From CAVYVZ01 sp963772065 (GTDB lineage: Bacteria; Acidobacteriota; Vicinamibacteria; Vicinamibacterales; UBA2999), in assembly GCA_963772065.1 (NCBI GenBank), contig CAVYVZ010000002.1, forward strand, positions 372,001 through 436,000: a stretch of 64,000 bases of DNA, given 5' to 3'. Shown here one piece after another: positions 37,206 through 45,518 of this stretch. The notes beneath the pieces are model-generated. The model was not told the DNA's origin, did no database searches, and worked only from the letters and a program-made list of their open reading frames with translations. Both the position numbers and the translations under genes were made by a program. How positions within the stretch are numbered: the first letter of the stretch is position 1; the number at the start of each line of letters is the position of its first letter.

Positions 37206-38221
37206 ACGCACATTCAGCCCCCGATCGCCAGCCGCTCGACACCGCTCGCCTCCTTGCGGCTCGGTATCCGGAGAACGTGTCGATGAGTTACATCCCGGCC
37301 CTGTCATGGTCGGGTGCGATTCGCCTTACGGCGCTGACGAACGAACCGCGCTGGAAGGAGAAGGCGCGGCAGCAGATGCAGCCGTTCATCTCAGGGGAGA
37401 AGCCCACGATGGCGGAGCCGCATGAGCTCCCGAGCCTCGCGGGGCATCTCGCCCTGTTCGATCTCGGCGAGGCAGCACCGGCACGCGCCGCTGCGGACGT
37501 CATCCTCTCCACGGATCCCGCCCAAGCCGTGCGATTCGGCCGCGGGTGGACCGACGACATGTTCATGGCGACGTCGCTCCTGGCGCGCGTGGCGACGCCA
37601 GCGCTTGCCGATCCGTACGGCCGTGCCATCGGGCGCCTGTTGATCACATACTCGGCGAAGCTGCAGCGCCCCGACGGCCTCTTCATCCATGCGCCCGACG
37701 GTCCTCATGCGTGGGGCCGCGGCAACGGCTTTGCTGCGCTGGGGCTCGTCGAAGCGCTCACGCGCTTGTCCGACCGCTGGCCCGATCGCCCCCGCGTCCT
37801 CGAGATTTACCGCCACCAGATGCGTTCGCTCGCGCGTAGTCAAGCCTTCGATGGTTCATGGCGCCAGGTCGTGGACGACATCTCGAGCTACCGGGAACTC
37901 ACGGTGACAGCGATGACCGTGACCGCCATGGCTCGCGGCGTTCGGTTGGGATGGCTCGATCGCCAGTTCGAGTCGACCATCGAGCGCGGCTGGCACGCCG
38001 TGGTCGCGCGGGTGGCGGACGATGGGACCCTTCGCGACGTGTGTGCGGGCACAGGGGCCGGGCCGACGAAGGAGTACTACCTGAATCGTCCGGTCATTAA
38101 CGGCGCCGACGATCGCGGAGGCGCGATGGCGCTGCTGGCCGCGCTGGAGGTCGAGGAGCTCCACAGATTCCAGGCCCTGCGTTCGATCGGCGTGGCGCAA
38201 CGTCTAGTTGGCGGGCCGTAA
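37181..38221 (+). CDS. GH88/GH105-like unsaturated-uronyl hydrolase, unusual 5' end
   Basis: About 346 residues if it starts at GTG 37181; GTG 37190 and 37199 are alternatives. The alpha/alpha-barrel hydrolase motifs are present: GWTDDMFMATSLLAR with the catalytic Asp pair, FIHAPDGPHAWGRGNGFAALGL, and SYRELTVTAMTVTAM. Enzymes of this family cleave terminal unsaturated galacturonyl or glucuronyl residues left by polysaccharide lyases. A normal signal peptide is missing. Instead the frame opens within the CACGAAA palindrome, giving CFVAFVVHAHSA, which is hydrophobic but short. The last residues (VGGP) lie within the first REP-like palindrome. Both gene ends thus seem rebuilt by repeats. No polysaccharide lyase lies nearby. 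Confidence 0.8.
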   Translation: MCFVAFVVHAHSAPDRQPLDTARLLAARYPENVSMSYIPALSWSGAIRLTALTNEPRWKEKARQQMQPFISGEKPTMAEPHELPSLAGHLALFDLGEAAPARAAADVILSTDPAQAVRFGRGWTDDMFMATSLLARVATPALADPYGRAIGRLLITYSAKLQRPDGLFIHAPDGPHAWGRGNGFAALGLVEALTRLSDRWPDRPRVLEIYRHQMRSLARSQAFDGSWRQVVDDISSYRELTVTAMTVTAMARGVRLGWLDRQFESTIERGWHAVVARVADDGTLRDVCAGTGAGPTKEYYLNRPVINGADDRGGAMALLAALEVEELHRFQALRSIGVAQRLVGGP

Positions 38222-38238
38222 AGGCCCGCCCTACACTG
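38210..38238 (+). repeat. REP-like palindrome 1
   Basis: GGCGGGCC (38210-38217), 5-nt loop, GGCCCGCC (38223-38230), then CTACACTG. It overlaps the stop of the GH88/105-like gene. Confidence 0.8.
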
Positions 38239-38422
38239 CCACGCTTGTTCGCCGTGTTATCGTAAGAACACCGTCGCGCAATTCGCGGCGCCAAACAAAG
38301 GCTTGAAGCGACCACGTTCCGCGTACCGCGGGACACCACGAAACGGTCGCGGCCGGGAGGTGCATAAATGGCAAATCGCACCGGGGGTAGTCGCTAGACT
38401 TCTCCCAGCAGCAAACAGAGTG
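38239..38422. other. Non-coding stretch between REP copies
   Basis: I see no credible gene on either strand. It is slightly lower in GC than the flanks. It may be further decayed DNA from the same mobile unit as the RAYT remnant. Confidence 0.5.
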
Positions 38423-38450
38423 GGCGGGCCCAGGAGGCCCGCCTACACTG
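38423..38450 (+). repeat. REP-like palindrome 2
   Basis: GGCGGGCC (38423-38430), loop CAGGA, GGCCCGCC (38436-38443), then TACACTG. It abuts the 3' end of the transposase remnant; the TAG stop of the remnant lies at 38443-38445. Confidence 0.8.
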
Positions 38451-38720
38451 TCGCTTCACCGACCAACCGCAGCATTTCGTCTACACTCAGCGTCTGCGAC
38501 CCAACGAAGGGCTCATCCAGCACCGATCCGGCCAGACCAGCGCGCACCCGGTTCATCAGGATGTACTGCGCGAGCGGAGCCACACTCTCGCCTCGTCGCA
38601 AGACGCGATCTAGTATCCAGGCTGCCAGAGGCGGCCATGGCTCCGATCACGCACCACGAACGCACTGCGCTGTTTGGCAATCGCGACAAACGCCCGCAGG
38701 TCGCTGTCGCGCGACGCGCC
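38443..38720 (-). pseudogene. Remnant of a REP-associated tyrosine transposase (RAYT, IS200-like)
   Basis: Only the C-terminal third remains, in two frames. Upstream part: DSDLRAFVAIAKQRSAF followed by VVRDRSHGRLWQPGY. After a one-base loss near 38615 the rest reads DRVLRRGESVAPLAQYILMN, then RVRAGLAGSVLDEPFVGS and LSVDEMLRLVGEATV, then a stop. LWQxGYYDRVLR...YIxxNxVRAGL is the characteristic C-terminal pattern of RAYT proteins. The catalytic HUH and Tyr region is absent; the coding signal ends at the third REP-like palindrome. RAYTs are thought to mobilise REP elements, and REP-like palindromes flank this remnant on both sides, which supports the call. Confidence 0.72.
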
Positions 38721-38726
38721 CCTTCA

Positions 38727-38742
38727 GGGCCGCCCTACACTG
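38727..38742 (+). repeat. REP-like palindrome 3 (partial)
   Basis: GGGCCGCCCTACACTG matches the right half and tail of copies 1 and 2; the left arm is degenerate (GCGCCCC upstream). It truncates the transposase remnant. The remaining 55 bp before the sucB stop hold nothing recognisable. Confidence 0.65.
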
Positions 38743-38797
38743 CGGACGGTTGGTACGGGTACTACGATTCCAGCAATAGATTTCCTGGATCCTCGAC

Positions 38798-39991
38798 TTA
38801 CTCCTTCACCTTCACCAGGAACTGCACCGCCTCCCGTCCGTCGACGATGCGGTGGTCGTAGCTGAGCGCGACGTACATCATCGGACGGATGACGACCTGC
38901 CCGGTGAGCGCCACCGCGCGGTCCTGGATCTTGTGCAAACCGAGGATGCCGACCTGCGGGGGGTTGAGGATCGGCGTGCTCATGAGCGAGCCGAAAACGC
39001 CGCCGTTCGTGATGGTGAACGTGCCGCCCTTGAGATCGTCGAGCGTCAGCGTTCCATCCTGCGCCTTCTTCGCATAGTCGCGGATCGCCTGCTCGAGCTC
39101 CGCGAACGTCATCTGATCCGCGTCGCGCAGGACGGGGACGACGAGACCGCCTTCGGCGCCGACCGCCATCCCGATGTCGTAGTAACGCTTCACGACGATG
39201 TCCTCGCCTTGAATCTCGGCGTTGAGCATCGGGAACTCGCGAAGCGCGCCGATGGCCGCCTGCACGAAGAAAGAGGCGATGCCGAGGCCGACGCCATGCT
39301 TCTTCTTGAAATCCTCCTTGCGCCGCTCGCGGAGCTGCATGACGGCCGTCATGTCGATCTCGTTGAACGTCGTCAGCATCGCCGCCGTGCGCTGCGCTTC
39401 GACGAGCCGCCGCGCAATCGTCTGCCGGCGCTTCGACATGCGAACGCGTTCTTCCTTGCGCTCGCCGGGCGCCCGCCTCGGCGCTGCGGGAGCCGCGGGC
39501 GCAGCGGCAGGCTGGCTCGCCGCAGGCTTCGCGATCGCGCTCTTGACGTCGTCCTTCATCACGCGGCCCGCGGCCCCGCTGCCCTGCACGGCCTTCAGGT
39601 TGACGTCATGCTCCTTCGCGATCTTCTTCGCCGTTGGCGTGGCCCTCGGGGCGTCGCCGGCCTGCGCCGGCGACTGTACCAACGCCTGCGCCGCGGGCTC
39701 CGACTTCTGCGGCGGCGGCGCGGGCGCTTCCGCGGGCTGCGTTGCAGCCGCGGCCGCGCTTTCGTCCACCACGCCGAGCAGCTCGCCGACCTTCACGTCC
39801 TCGCCTTCCTGCCGCTTGATGCTGGCGAGCACGCCGCCATGCTCGGCGCCGACTTCGAGATCGATCTTCTCCGTCTCGAGCTCTACGACCGGCTCGCCGA
39901 CCTCCACGCGGTCGCCTTCCTTCTTGAGCCACTTCGCGACGCGGGCTTCGACGACCGATTCGCCCAACTGAGGGACTACGATGTTCGACAC
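38798..39991 (-). CDS. sucB: Dihydrolipoyllysine-residue succinyltransferase (2-oxoglutarate dehydrogenase E2)
   Basis: 397 residues from GTG 39991 (SNIVVPQLGES). It transfers the succinyl group from E1 to CoA in the TCA cycle. The lipoyl domain has Lys42 in ELETEKIDLEV. An Ala/Pro linker follows, then the E1/E3-binding domain (ATPTAKKIAKEHDVNL, GAAGRVMKDDV) and the catalytic domain with FNEIDMTAVMQLRERR and the active-site SYDHRIVDGREAV. It starts 2 nt after the E1 stop, so the two are coupled. An upstream in-frame extension exists but runs inside sucA. The E3 gene is not in the window. Confidence 0.96.
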   Translation of the reverse strand: MSNIVVPQLGESVVEARVAKWLKKEGDRVEVGEPVVELETEKIDLEVGAEHGGVLASIKRQEGEDVKVGELLGVVDESAAAAATQPAEAPAPPPQKSEPAAQALVQSPAQAGDAPRATPTAKKIAKEHDVNLKAVQGSGAAGRVMKDDVKSAIAKPAASQPAAAPAAPAAPRRAPGERKEERVRMSKRRQTIARRLVEAQRTAAMLTTFNEIDMTAVMQLRERRKEDFKKKHGVGLGIASFFVQAAIGALREFPMLNAEIQGEDIVVKRYYDIGMAVGAEGGLVVPVLRDADQMTFAELEQAIRDYAKKAQDGTLTLDDLKGGTFTITNGGVFGSLMSTPILNPPQVGILGLHKIQDRAVALTGQVVIRPMMYVALSYDHRIVDGREAVQFLVKVKE

Positions 39992-39993
39992 GT

Positions 39994-42786
39994 CTACACC
40001 TTCTTGGAGAGCACCAACGGGGCCTCGACGTCCGCGCGGCCGAACGCCCGCTCCACGAGCGCCTTCTGCGTGAGCTGGTGCCAGGCCGCGGAGCCTTCGG
40101 AGGGGCTCGCGCTCCGTGCGCGCCCGACGTAGCGCAGCGGCAGGTCGCCAATCAGCTCCTCGAGGAGCGGCTGCACGAAGTTCCACGCGCCCATGTTCTC
40201 GGGCTCCTCTTGAAGCCAGACGACGTCCTCGAGGCCGGCGTAGGACTCCAGCACCTCGCGGAGCGCCACCACGGGAAACGGATACAGCTGCTCCACCCGC
40301 ACGATCGCCACATCGTCTGCTGTGGCGCGCCGCTCGCTTGCGATCAGATCGACGTACACCTTGCCGCTGCAGAGCACGAGGCGGCGCACCTGCCTGGCCC
40401 GCTGGCGCGCGTCAGCGTCGTCCAGGACCGACATGAAGCGTCCTTCCTCGAGCTCGCGCGGCGTCGACGCGACCGCGGGATGGCGGAGCAGGCTCTTCGG
40501 CGTGAGGACGATGAGCGGCAGCGGATCCAGCTGGAGCAGCAGCCCCTGCCTGCGCAGCAGGTGGAAGTACTGCGCCGCGGTCGTGCAGTTCGCGAGCCGC
40601 AGATTGATGTCGGCTGCCGCCTGGAGGAAGCGCTCCGGGCGGGCGCTCGAATGGTCGGGTCCCTGCCCCTCGTATCCGTGCGGGAGCAGCAGCACGAGCG
40701 ACGGCTGCAGGCCCCACTTGGCGCGCCCCGACGTGACGAACTCGTCGAGCACCACCTGCGCGCCGTTGATGAAGTCGCCGTACTGTGCCTCCCACATGAC
40801 GAGGCGTCCCGGCTCCTGCACGTTGTAGCCGAACTCGAAGCCGACCACCCCTGCCTCGGAGAGCGGGCTGTTGTGGATCTCGAACGAGGCGCGGGCCTGC
40901 GCGAACTCCTGCAGCGGGATGAACTGCTTGCCGGTGTTGGCGTCGTGAAATACCGCGTGGCGCTGGCTGAACGTGCCCCGCTCCACGTCTTCGCCCGTCA
41001 GTCGGATCGGGACGCCATCGGCGAGCAGCGTCGCCATCGCGAGCTCCTCGGCGGTTGCCCAGTCGATCGACCGCTCCGTCGCGTTGGCAAAGATCTGCGC
41101 CCGCTTCTCGCGGCCGCGTTCGAGCTTGCGGTGCATCATGAAGCCGTGAGGGCGCGCGAGCAGCGCGTCGTTGATCTCGCGCAGGCGATCGACGGGGACG
41201 CCGGTGTGTGCCTTGCCCGCCACGCCCGCGGGTGCAGGCTCGGCGATCGGCGGAACGAAGTCTTCCTCCGGCTTGAGCTGCTCCAGCGCCTTCTCGAGGA
41301 CGGCGAAATGCTTCTTCACCAGCTCCTCGGGCGGAGTCTTCGGCGTGTGCCCGGACGCTGCGATGCGCGTGGCCCAGATTTCCCGCACGGTTGGGTGCGC
41401 GGCCACGGCCTTGTACATCAACGGCTGCGTGAACGCCGGCTCATCGCCCTCGTTGTGGCCGTGGCGGCGATAGCCGATCAGATCGATGAGGAAATCGCGC
41501 CTGAACCTCGCGCGATACGCCCAGGCGAGCCGGGCTGCTTCGATGCACGCCACCGGGTCATCGGCATTCACGTGGACGATTGGAATCTTGAAGCCGCGCG
41601 CCAGTCCGCTCGCGTAGCTCGTGCTGTAGGATTCGCCGGGCGTGGCGGTGAACCCGAGCTGGTTGTTCGCGATCACGTGAATCGTGCCGCCGGTGTCCCA
41701 GCCGGCGAGGCGCGAGAGGTTGAGGGTTTCCGCCACGATCCCCTGTCCAGGAAACGCCGCATCGCCGTGAATCAGGAGCGGCAACGTGACGCCGCCGTCG
41801 AAGTGCGGCGCGCCCGGAGCGCTGGCCGACGTTCCCGCGGCCCGTGCCATGCCGGCGACGACCGGATTCACCGCCTCGAGGTGGCTCGGGTTCGGCGCCA
41901 TCGACACGTGCAGGCGGCCGCCCTGGCTCTGCGTGCGTGCGCCGGCGTGGTATTTGACGTCGCCCGTCCAGCCGAGGTCGATGCGCCACGAGCCCGTCGC
42001 GATGGGATCCTTGAACTCGGCCAGGATCTGCGAGTACGGCTTCTGCAGGATATGCGCGAGCACGTTCAGCCGGCCGCGATGCGCCATGCCGATGAGCGCG
42101 TGCCGGATGCCGCCGTCCGCCGCGTCGCAGATGATCTCGTCGAGAATCGGGACGAGCATGTCGAGCCCCTCGATCGAGAAGCGCGTCTTGCCCGGGAAGG
42201 TGCGATGCAGGAAGCGCTCGAACACCTCGACCCGCGTGATGCGATCCAGGAGCTCGTCAGGATCGATCGGATCGATCGGTGGACGGAACCGTGCGGACTC
42301 GGCGGCGTGCCGCAGCCACTGGCGCTCCTCGGGCACGAACACCTGCGCGTAGTCGTACCCCGTGGTCGAGCAGTAGATTCGACGGAGCCGCTCGATCGCG
42401 TCGTACGCGCTCGCGGCATTTTCGGCGACGGGCCCGCCCACGAGTGAGGCCGGCAGCTGCTGGAGGTCGGCGTCGGCGATACCGTGCGCGGCCGGCGCCA
42501 GCGCGGGATCGCCGAGCGGCGTCGATCCGAGCGGATCGAGCAGCGCCGCGAGATGTCCGTACCTGCGAATCGATTCGGCGAGACCGAACGCGGCGACCGC
42601 CGCTTGAAGGCTGACCGGCGCGGCAGCGGAGCCGACGGCCGGCCCGGGCGTTCCAGGATCCGTCGGCGTCCATTCCGCGAACGCCTGTCGCGTCGCCGGA
42701 TCCACCGACTCCGGGTTCTGCCGGTAGCGTTCGTAGAGCTCGAACACATACCCGGCATTCACACCCGGGAACTCTTCCAGTTTCAT
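39994..42786 (-). CDS. sucA: 2-oxoglutarate dehydrogenase E1 component (thiamine diphosphate-dependent)
   Basis: 930 residues from ATG 42786 (KLEEFPGVNAGYVFELYERY); a TTG at 42813 is in frame but less likely. It decarboxylates 2-oxoglutarate and passes the succinyl group to E2. The N-terminus lacks the long E2-binding extension of some proteobacterial enzymes but keeps the helical segment. Conserved features include GMAHRGRLNVLAHI, HGDAAFPGQGIV, the ThDP motif RRHGHNEGDEPAFTQP, and GAQVVLDEFVTSGRAKWG in the transketolase C-half. The length is normal. It forms an operon with sucB; no promoter is recognisable. Confidence 0.97.
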   Translation of the reverse strand: MKLEEFPGVNAGYVFELYERYRQNPESVDPATRQAFAEWTPTDPGTPGPAVGSAAAPVSLQAAVAAFGLAESIRRYGHLAALLDPLGSTPLGDPALAPAAHGIADADLQQLPASLVGGPVAENAASAYDAIERLRRIYCSTTGYDYAQVFVPEERQWLRHAAESARFRPPIDPIDPDELLDRITRVEVFERFLHRTFPGKTRFSIEGLDMLVPILDEIICDAADGGIRHALIGMAHRGRLNVLAHILQKPYSQILAEFKDPIATGSWRIDLGWTGDVKYHAGARTQSQGGRLHVSMAPNPSHLEAVNPVVAGMARAAGTSASAPGAPHFDGGVTLPLLIHGDAAFPGQGIVAETLNLSRLAGWDTGGTIHVIANNQLGFTATPGESYSTSYASGLARGFKIPIVHVNADDPVACIEAARLAWAYRARFRRDFLIDLIGYRRHGHNEGDEPAFTQPLMYKAVAAHPTVREIWATRIAASGHTPKTPPEELVKKHFAVLEKALEQLKPEEDFVPPIAEPAPAGVAGKAHTGVPVDRLREINDALLARPHGFMMHRKLERGREKRAQIFANATERSIDWATAEELAMATLLADGVPIRLTGEDVERGTFSQRHAVFHDANTGKQFIPLQEFAQARASFEIHNSPLSEAGVVGFEFGYNVQEPGRLVMWEAQYGDFINGAQVVLDEFVTSGRAKWGLQPSLVLLLPHGYEGQGPDHSSARPERFLQAAADINLRLANCTTAAQYFHLLRRQGLLLQLDPLPLIVLTPKSLLRHPAVASTPRELEEGRFMSVLDDADARQRARQVRRLVLCSGKVYVDLIASERRATADDVAIVRVEQLYPFPVVALREVLESYAGLEDVVWLQEEPENMGAWNFVQPLLEELIGDLPLRYVGRARSASPSEGSAAWHQLTQKALVERAFGRADVEAPLVLSKKV

Positions 42787-42834
42787 AACATTGGTATGGT
42801 ACTTCAGGCCCAATTCCTGCTGCCTGAGACAGCC

Positions 42835-42865
42835 CTAGCCCCTGACCCCTGATCCCTGACCCCTG
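42835..42865. repeat. CCCCTGA direct repeats before the HAD gene
   Basis: Four near-tandem copies of CCCCTGA(C/T) immediately precede the ATG. This is short intergenic low-complexity DNA. It leaves no Shine-Dalgarno site for the downstream gene. Confidence 0.6.
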
Positions 42866-43699
42866 ATGATGCGAGTCCGCCTGATTGGCATAGACATAGA
42901 CGGTACGCTCCTGGACAGTCGCGGCCAGATGCCGGACGCCAATCGCGAGGCGATTCACGACGCGGTTGCGGCGGGCATTCATGTCGCGCTCGTGACAGGC
43001 CGCAGCTATCCGTTCGCGCGGCCGATCGCCGATCCGCTTCCGCCGGCCGTGACGCTGATCGTGAGCAACGGCGCGATCGAGCGCGACATCAACGGCGCGA
43101 CGCTGGCGCGGCGGCTGCTCGATCGCGACGTCGCTCGTTCGGTCCTCATGGCCACGCAGCCGTTCCGCGATGCCGCTGCGCTCATCTTCGATCGCGACCA
43201 GGAGCGGCAGGTCGTGTTCGAGACGATGGATTGGGAGCAGCCGAACCGGAAGGGGTACTGGTCGCGGAACCAGTCGCTCATCGATCGATGCGTGCCGCTG
43301 GAGCTCGCGTTGACCGAAGATCCCATCCAGGTCATGTTCAACGGCGCCGTGGAGCAGATGCGCGCGCTGGCCGCCGCTCTCGACGGAACCGCGCGCGACT
43401 ACGCCGTCTCGCTCACCGAGTACGAGCACCGCAACTTCTCGCTCATCGACATCACGTCGCCGCTCGCGACGAAGGGGCGCGCGCTCGCATGGCGCGCGGA
43501 GCAACTCGGCGTCAGACGCGAGGAGGTGATGGCCGTTGGCGACAACTTCAACGATCTCGAGATGCTGATGTTCGCCGGCGTGCCGGTGGTGATGGCGAAC
43601 GCGGTTGAGGGCTTGAAGACGCGAGGCTGGCACGTCACGAGCAGCCACGACGACGCCGGCCTCGCGGAGGCGATTCGGCGCTTCGCGCTGTCGCGCTAG
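42866..43699 (+). CDS. HAD-superfamily hydrolase, Cof/YidA type (sugar phosphatase-like)
   Basis: 277 residues; ATG 42869 is an alternative start. It has the Cof-type HAD layout: motif I DIDGTLLDS (Asp10 and Asp12 from the first ATG), motif II LVTGRSYPF, a C2 cap, motif III Lys in SPLATKGRAL, and motif IV AVGDNFNDLEML. These enzymes dephosphorylate sugar phosphates or flavin/pyridoxal precursors in the cytoplasm; the substrate cannot be named. It is divergent from sucA and convergent with the amidohydrolase, overlapping its end by 4 nt. Confidence 0.93.
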   Translation: MMRVRLIGIDIDGTLLDSRGQMPDANREAIHDAVAAGIHVALVTGRSYPFARPIADPLPPAVTLIVSNGAIERDINGATLARRLLDRDVARSVLMATQPFRDAAALIFDRDQERQVVFETMDWEQPNRKGYWSRNQSLIDRCVPLELALTEDPIQVMFNGAVEQMRALAAALDGTARDYAVSLTEYEHRNFSLIDITSPLATKGRALAWRAEQLGVRREEVMAVGDNFNDLEMLMFAGVPVVMANAVEGLKTRGWHVTSSHDDAGLAEAIRRFALSR

Positions 43700-45427
43700 G
43701 GTTCGGTGCTCGCCTCGGCGCGGTTGTACACAACCTTGCCGTCGAAAATCGTCACGTCGACGACCGCGTCGAGCACCCGCTCGGGCGGCGCGCGGAAGAT
43801 GTCGGTCGAGAAGATCACGATGTCGGCCAGCATGCCTTTCGCGAGCGTGCCCTTCCGCTGCTCGTCGAAGGATGCGTAGGCTGCGCCGCTGCTGTAGGCG
43901 TCGATGATCGCCGCGAGGGGCAGACGCTCCCCGGGTATGGAGCCGCCCTCGGGCTCACCAGTCGGACTCGTTCGATTGGCGCCAACTTGGAGTCCCATGC
44001 GCGGGTCGAGGGTGACGACCGGCCAGTCGCTCCCGAACGCGAGACGGCCGCCGGCTTTCGAGATGCTGTTCCACAGCCAGGCACGTGACGCGCGTTCGTC
44101 GCCGATGTTCGCCGTCCAGACCGAGCCCATTCCGGGATCCGGGTTGGCGTGGAAGGGCTGCATCGACGCGATCACGCCAAGCGTACCGAACCGCGGTACG
44201 TCGGCAGGGTCGATCGTCTCGATATGCTCGATGCGATGCCGCCGCCCGCGCGCCGGAGTGGGGTTCGCTTTCGCCGCCGCCTCGAGGGCGTCGAGCGCCA
44301 TGCGGACACCGCCATCGCCGATCGCGTGGATCCACACCTGCCAGCCGCGCCGATCGAGGAGCGACACAATCCGGTTCAGCTCCTCGGGCGTGAAGTTCGG
44401 CATCCCTTTCGTCGGCCGGTTCGAATACGGCTCGAGCATGGATGCGGTGTGCGTCTCGATGACGCCGTCTGCCATCAGCTTCACGGCGCCCGCCTTGAGC
44501 AGCGGATCATCGGCATGTTCGCGGCGTGTCGCCTCGAAGCGGTCGGCGTCGACTTCGCTGAAGCCCGGACCCGCGGAAAGCGAGTGATACATCCGCAGCT
44601 TGAGGTCGCCGTCGCGGCGGAGCTCGTCCCAGAGATCGATCTCTTCGGCGCTGCCGCTTGCGTTCTGGACGCTCGTGACGCCGAGGCGATGCGCCTCCCG
44701 GATCGCCCGCGCGAATCGCTGTCAGCCGCTGGGCGCGCTCCGGCTTCGGCAGCACGTCCCGGACCAGCGCCATCGCCGACTCCTTCAGCACGCCGGTCGG
44801 CTCCCCCTTCGCGTCTTTGACGACGACGCCGTTCTTCGGATTCACTGTCGCGCGCGTAATGCCGGCCAGCTTGAGCGCAGCGGTGTTGGCCCAGCCGCTG
44901 TGTCCGTCGTACACCGTGAGGTAGGCGGGGCGATCGGGAACGATCTCGTCGAGCATCTGCCGTGTCGGGAGGCCATCCGGAAAGGCGGTGTAGTACCAGC
45001 CGCGTCCGAGCACCCACCGCCTGTCTGCATGTGCGTCGGCCCAGTCGCGCACCTTGACCGCGATCTCTTCAGCCGTCGTCGCGTCGAGCAGGTTCACTTC
45101 GGAAAGGCTCAAGCCGCCCGACGCGAAATGCACGTGCGAGTCGTTGAACCCGGGCACGACGGCGCCGCCGTGCGCGTCGATCACCGTGGTCTGCGGCCGG
45201 CGCATCCGCTTGATCTCGCGGTTGGATCCAACCCGGAAGATGGTGTTTCCGCGCACGGCGATCGCTTCCGCGAACGCGCTTCGCCCACCGCCGGCATACA
45301 CCTTTCCGTTGAACACGATGACATCGACGGGACCGTCGTCGTCGCGCTGCGCGCGGGCGATGATGCCGGCAATCAGCGTCGCGGCCACGATGGACACGAC
45401 GATGAGCGTGGTGAGCCGTGACGCCAT
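43696..45427 (-). CDS. Exported amidohydrolase family 3 (YtcJ-like) (one frameshift)
   Basis: About 576 residues after joining frames at CCC 44706-44708 (LTAIRA then AIREAHRLGVTSVQ). An N-terminal signal or anchor (LIVVSIVAATLIAGIIARAQ) precedes the amidohydrolase_3 fold: VIVFNGKVYAGGG, the metal motif in FNDSHVHFASGG, the later histidines in WIHAIGDGG and HRIEHIETID, and the catalytic Asp in AFGSDWPV. These enzymes hydrolyse amides or ureides; N-acyl-D-amino acid or formamide-type substrates are known in relatives, but none can be assigned here. It is convergent with the HAD gene. Confidence 0.92.
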
Positions 45428-45518
45428 GGGCCGATTTTACTGTGGGGCGGTTGGGCGTTGGTAGCGCGTAGTTCGTTCGTTTTTCGTAGTAAAGTCCCGG
45501 GGCCGATGCCAATCCGGA

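Noticed and set aside
38097..38381. Possible small minus-strand gene over the first REP copy
   Set aside because: It overlaps the end of the GH88/105-like gene, has no start signal, and shows no family similarity.
40078..42447. 789-codon open frame antisense to sucA
   Set aside because: The sense protein is a full-length, conserved 2-oxoglutarate dehydrogenase; the antisense product is Arg/His/Val-rich low complexity.
42835..42865. Short tandem CCCCTGA repeats as a CRISPR-like array
   Set aside because: Units of 7-8 bp without spacers; no cas genes anywhere in the window.
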